Below, piece after piece: positions 62,349-64,000 of a stretch of DNA of 64,000 bases. Source of the DNA: an uncultured Allomuricauda sp. (GTDB lineage: Bacteria > Bacteroidota > Bacteroidia > Flavobacteriales > Flavobacteriaceae); NCBI RefSeq assembly GCF_947501165.1, contig NZ_CANMUU010000001.1, forward strand, positions 1-64,000. The letters are read 5' to 3'. Made by a program: the position numbers and the translations under genes. The notes beneath the pieces are model-generated. The model saw only the letters and a program-made list of their open reading frames with translations. It searched no databases and had not been told where the DNA came from. Each line of letters begins with the position of its first letter. Position 1 is the stretch's first letter.

Positions 62349-62437
62349 ACTTACGTAATTTCTGTCGAAATTTTTGGTACGGTTTTTTCTACTTTACGGC
62401 AATAAAGAGAGAGTTTCTCCGTATTAAAAATTGGACA

Positions 62438-62445
62438 CAAAAGTA
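62438..62445 (-). promoter_or_regulatory. Possible -7 element of the act-cox operon
   Basis: TACTTTTG on the minus strand, an exact TAnnTTTG match, 89 bp before the actA ATG. No clear TTG at the -33 distance. The 237-bp gap between actA and the SPOR gene holds this site and the SPOR promoter; nothing else was recognised. Confidence 0.4.
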
Positions 62446-62524
62446 AGACATAGCGCGATTTTTTGAAATGTTAAGGGATTTATAAACACTAATTTATAAT
62501 TATTCTAAATAATATGGTCGCTAC

Positions 62525-62552
62525 TTGTTTAAGTATTAAAAATTTACATTTG
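62525..62552 (+). promoter_or_regulatory. Promoter of the SPOR gene (TTG-N17-TACATTTG)
   Basis: TTG at 62525-62527, TACATTTG at 62545-62552, spacer 17 bp. Transcription should begin about 62558 with a leader of about 28 bases before the ATG at 62586. Confidence 0.65.
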
Positions 62553-62585
62553 TAAGCGTTCTAAATTTTAACAAAAATTCATTTT

Positions 62586-62960
62586 ATGAAAAGTCTAGTG
62601 TTTTTAGGGTTTGCAATGGTTTTCAGTGCTACTGTCTGCGCCCAAAATGGTAGTATCACTATTGAACAAGACCCAAAAATAGATCAGTTGTTAAAAGCGT
62701 ATGCCACTGTCAATTCGAAAGCCGAATTCTATCAAATTCAGGTTGGATTTGGAAGCTATCAGAAGGCTCAAAACCTAAAGACACAAGTTGAACAGGATTT
62801 CCCGGATTGGTACTCGAAAATTGAGTTTGAATCCCCTACTTATAGGGTGCGTTTGGGCAAATTCAGAACCCAACTGGAAGCGGAAAGAAAATACTTAGAA
62901 GTCCGAAAAAAGTATCCGGACGCCATGCTTTTAAAACCAGAAAAAAAGGAACGAAAATAA
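62586..62960 (+). CDS. SPOR-domain periplasmic protein
   Basis: 124 residues. A signal peptide (KSLVFLGFAMVFSATVCAQ) then one SPOR domain (about 48-118): FYQIQVGFGSYQKAQNLKTQVEQDFPD (in part), a RVRLGKFRTQLEAERKY strand-helix. SPOR domains bind peptidoglycan with denuded glycan strands, as at division sites. It is monocistronic, with its own promoter and a terminator 1 bp after the stop. No enzyme domain. Confidence 0.9.
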   Translation: MKSLVFLGFAMVFSATVCAQNGSITIEQDPKIDQLLKAYATVNSKAEFYQIQVGFGSYQKAQNLKTQVEQDFPDWYSKIEFESPTYRVRLGKFRTQLEAERKYLEVRKKYPDAMLLKPEKKERK

Positions 62961-62961
62961 A

Positions 62962-62983
62962 AAAACCCGCAGTTGCGGGTTTT
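62962..62983. terminator. Bidirectional terminator between the SPOR gene and infB
   Basis: AAAACCCGCA-GT-TGCGGGTTTT (62962-62971 with 62974-62983), a perfect stem with A and T runs on both sides, serving the plus-strand SPOR gene and the minus-strand infB. Confidence 0.92.
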
Positions 62984-62987
62984 CTTT

Positions 62988-64000
62988 TTACAATGTTTTC
63001 TTTACTGCTACCTCTTGGAAGGCTTCAACAATATCTCCTTCTCTTATATCATTATAGTTTTTGATCTGGAGTCCACAATCATATCCTTTGGAAACTTCCT
63101 TCACATCATCTTTGAATCGTTTCAGAGAAGCCAATTCTCCTGTTAGAATGACAACTCCATCTCGAATCAATCGAATTTGGGAATTTCTGAAAATCTTCCC
63201 ACTGGTTACCATACATCCTGCAATGGTTCCAATCTTTGAAATCTTGAAAGTTTCACGAATTTCTGCATTACCTGTAATCTCTTCTTTGATTTCAGGAGAC
63301 AACATTCCTTCCATGGCATCTTTCAAATCATTGATTGCATCATAGATGATGGAGTACATTCGGATGTCTATTTCCTCACGGTCAGCAACGGCTCTTGCAT
63401 TGCCCATAGGCCTCACATTAAATCCTATGATAATTGCATCCGAAGCACTTGCCAACAGTACATCTGATTCAGTAATTGCCCCAACTGCCTTATGGATAAT
63501 ATTTACTTGTATCTCGTCCGTAGACAATTTTTGGAATGAATCTGTCAACGCCTCTACAGAACCGTCCACATCTCCTTTAAGGATTATATTCAATTCTTTA
63601 AAGTCGCCCAGCGCAATTCTACGTCCAATCTCATCCAAGGTAATATGACGTTGCGTACGAACGGATTGTTCTCTTTGTAATTGAGAACGCTTAGCCGCTA
63701 TTTGCTTCGCTTCCCGCTCATCATCAAGCACATTGAACCTATCGCCGGCTTGAGGCGCACCGTCCAGACCCAGAATGGATACCGGAGTAGCGGGACCTAC
63801 TTTTTTAATGTCCTTACCACGTTCATCCTGCATGGCTTTTACTTTTCCACTACAGGTACCTGCCAAAACGTAATCTCCTATTTCAATGGTTCCTGCTTGC
63901 ACCAATACCGTAGATACATAGCCTCTACCCTTGTCCAAGAAGGCTTCAACAACCGTACCCGAAGCTAACTTATCAGGATTGGCTTTAAGTTCTAACAATT
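62988..64000 (-). CDS. infB: Translation initiation factor IF-2, C-terminal part (runs off the right edge)
   Basis: The frame is open to the window edge, giving the last 337 or so codons. Visible are the end of the G domain/domain II ([25 protein letters not shown], in part, and [15 protein letters not shown]), domain III ([16 protein letters not shown]) and the fMet-tRNA-binding domain IV ([30 protein letters not shown], in part; [18 protein letters not shown], in part). The GTPase motifs lie outside. IF-2 brings initiator tRNA to the ribosome. Confidence 0.96.
   Translation of the reverse strand, partial: LLELKANPDKLASGTVVEAFLDKGRGYVSTVLVQAGTIEIGDYVLAGTCSGKVKAMQDERGKDIKKVGPATPVSILGLDGAPQAGDRFNVLDDEREAKQIAAKRSQLQREQSVRTQRHITLDEIGRRIALGDFKELNIILKGDVDGSVEALTDSFQKLSTDEIQVNIIHKAVGAITESDVLLASASDAIIIGFNVRPMGNARAVADREEIDIRMYSIIYDAINDLKDAMEGMLSPEIKEEITGNAEIRETFKISKIGTIAGCMVTSGKIFRNSQIRLIRDGVVILTGELASLKRFKDDVKEVSKGYDCGLQIKNYNDIREGDIVEAFQEVAVKKTL

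Overview
The window is a gene-dense stretch of about 40% G+C by eye from a bacterium of the phylum Bacteroidota, almost certainly a marine-type member of the Flavobacteriaceae. The evidence is the T9SS translocon SprA beside ruvA and gcvH, a PorP/SprF-family protein, an alternative complex III (Act) operon fused to an aa3-type oxidase, a LytTR/LytS-type two-component pair with TPR repeats, GIN-domain and SPOR proteins, and promoters of the Bacteroidota form TTG-N17..20-TAnnTTTG. The genus cannot be fixed from the sequence alone. No tRNA, rRNA, CRISPR array or prophage was seen.

Layout. 1-533: the N-terminus of a secreted protein with near-identical, G+C-rich Calx-beta repeats, running off the left edge. 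696-5077 (minus): sensor kinase, LytTR regulator, gamma-carbonic-anhydrase-like protein and fabD. 5284-7316 (plus): a DUF4349 protein and a von Willebrand A lipoprotein. 7369-9695: PorP-like protein, a double-headed Nfu protein and dodecin. 9718-9847: a MITE-like element with terminal inverted repeats. 9872-13546: a DUF255/YyaL lipoprotein, MscS channel and tsaB. 13562-23037 (minus): a MacB-type efflux cluster with four permeases, two adaptors, one ATPase and one TolC. 23155-28312 (minus): oxidase assembly and accessory genes (70-aa membrane protein, DUF420, Sco, a cysteine-free thioredoxin-like protein, CoxIV, two CoxIII, heme O synthase).

28540-30640 is the accessory spot of the window: a SnoaL-like gene, then several copies of a 80-95 bp palindromic repeat, one of which is split precisely by a GIY-YIG nuclease gene, then an orphan toxin-tip/immunity pair. 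This is the best candidate for an undescribed system (a repeat-associated GIY-YIG element comparable in layout to REP/RAYT pairs).

30710-42399 (minus): tonB, vanZ-like, gcvH, the 2382-aa sprA, ruvA and maeB. 42498-47222 (minus): an SLC45-type sugar transporter with a LacI-type operator upstream, then queG, a cytochrome P450 and ruvB packed with no spacing. 47372-49636: an acyl-CoA oxidase-like gene with a palindromic candidate operator. 50588-62348 (minus): actA-actB-actC-actD-actE-actF-coxB-coxA, which moves electrons from menaquinol to oxygen through a physically linked ACIII/aa3 supercomplex; the biogenesis genes for it lie in the 23-28 kb block. 62586-62960: a SPOR protein. 62988-64000: the C-terminal third of infB, running off the right edge.
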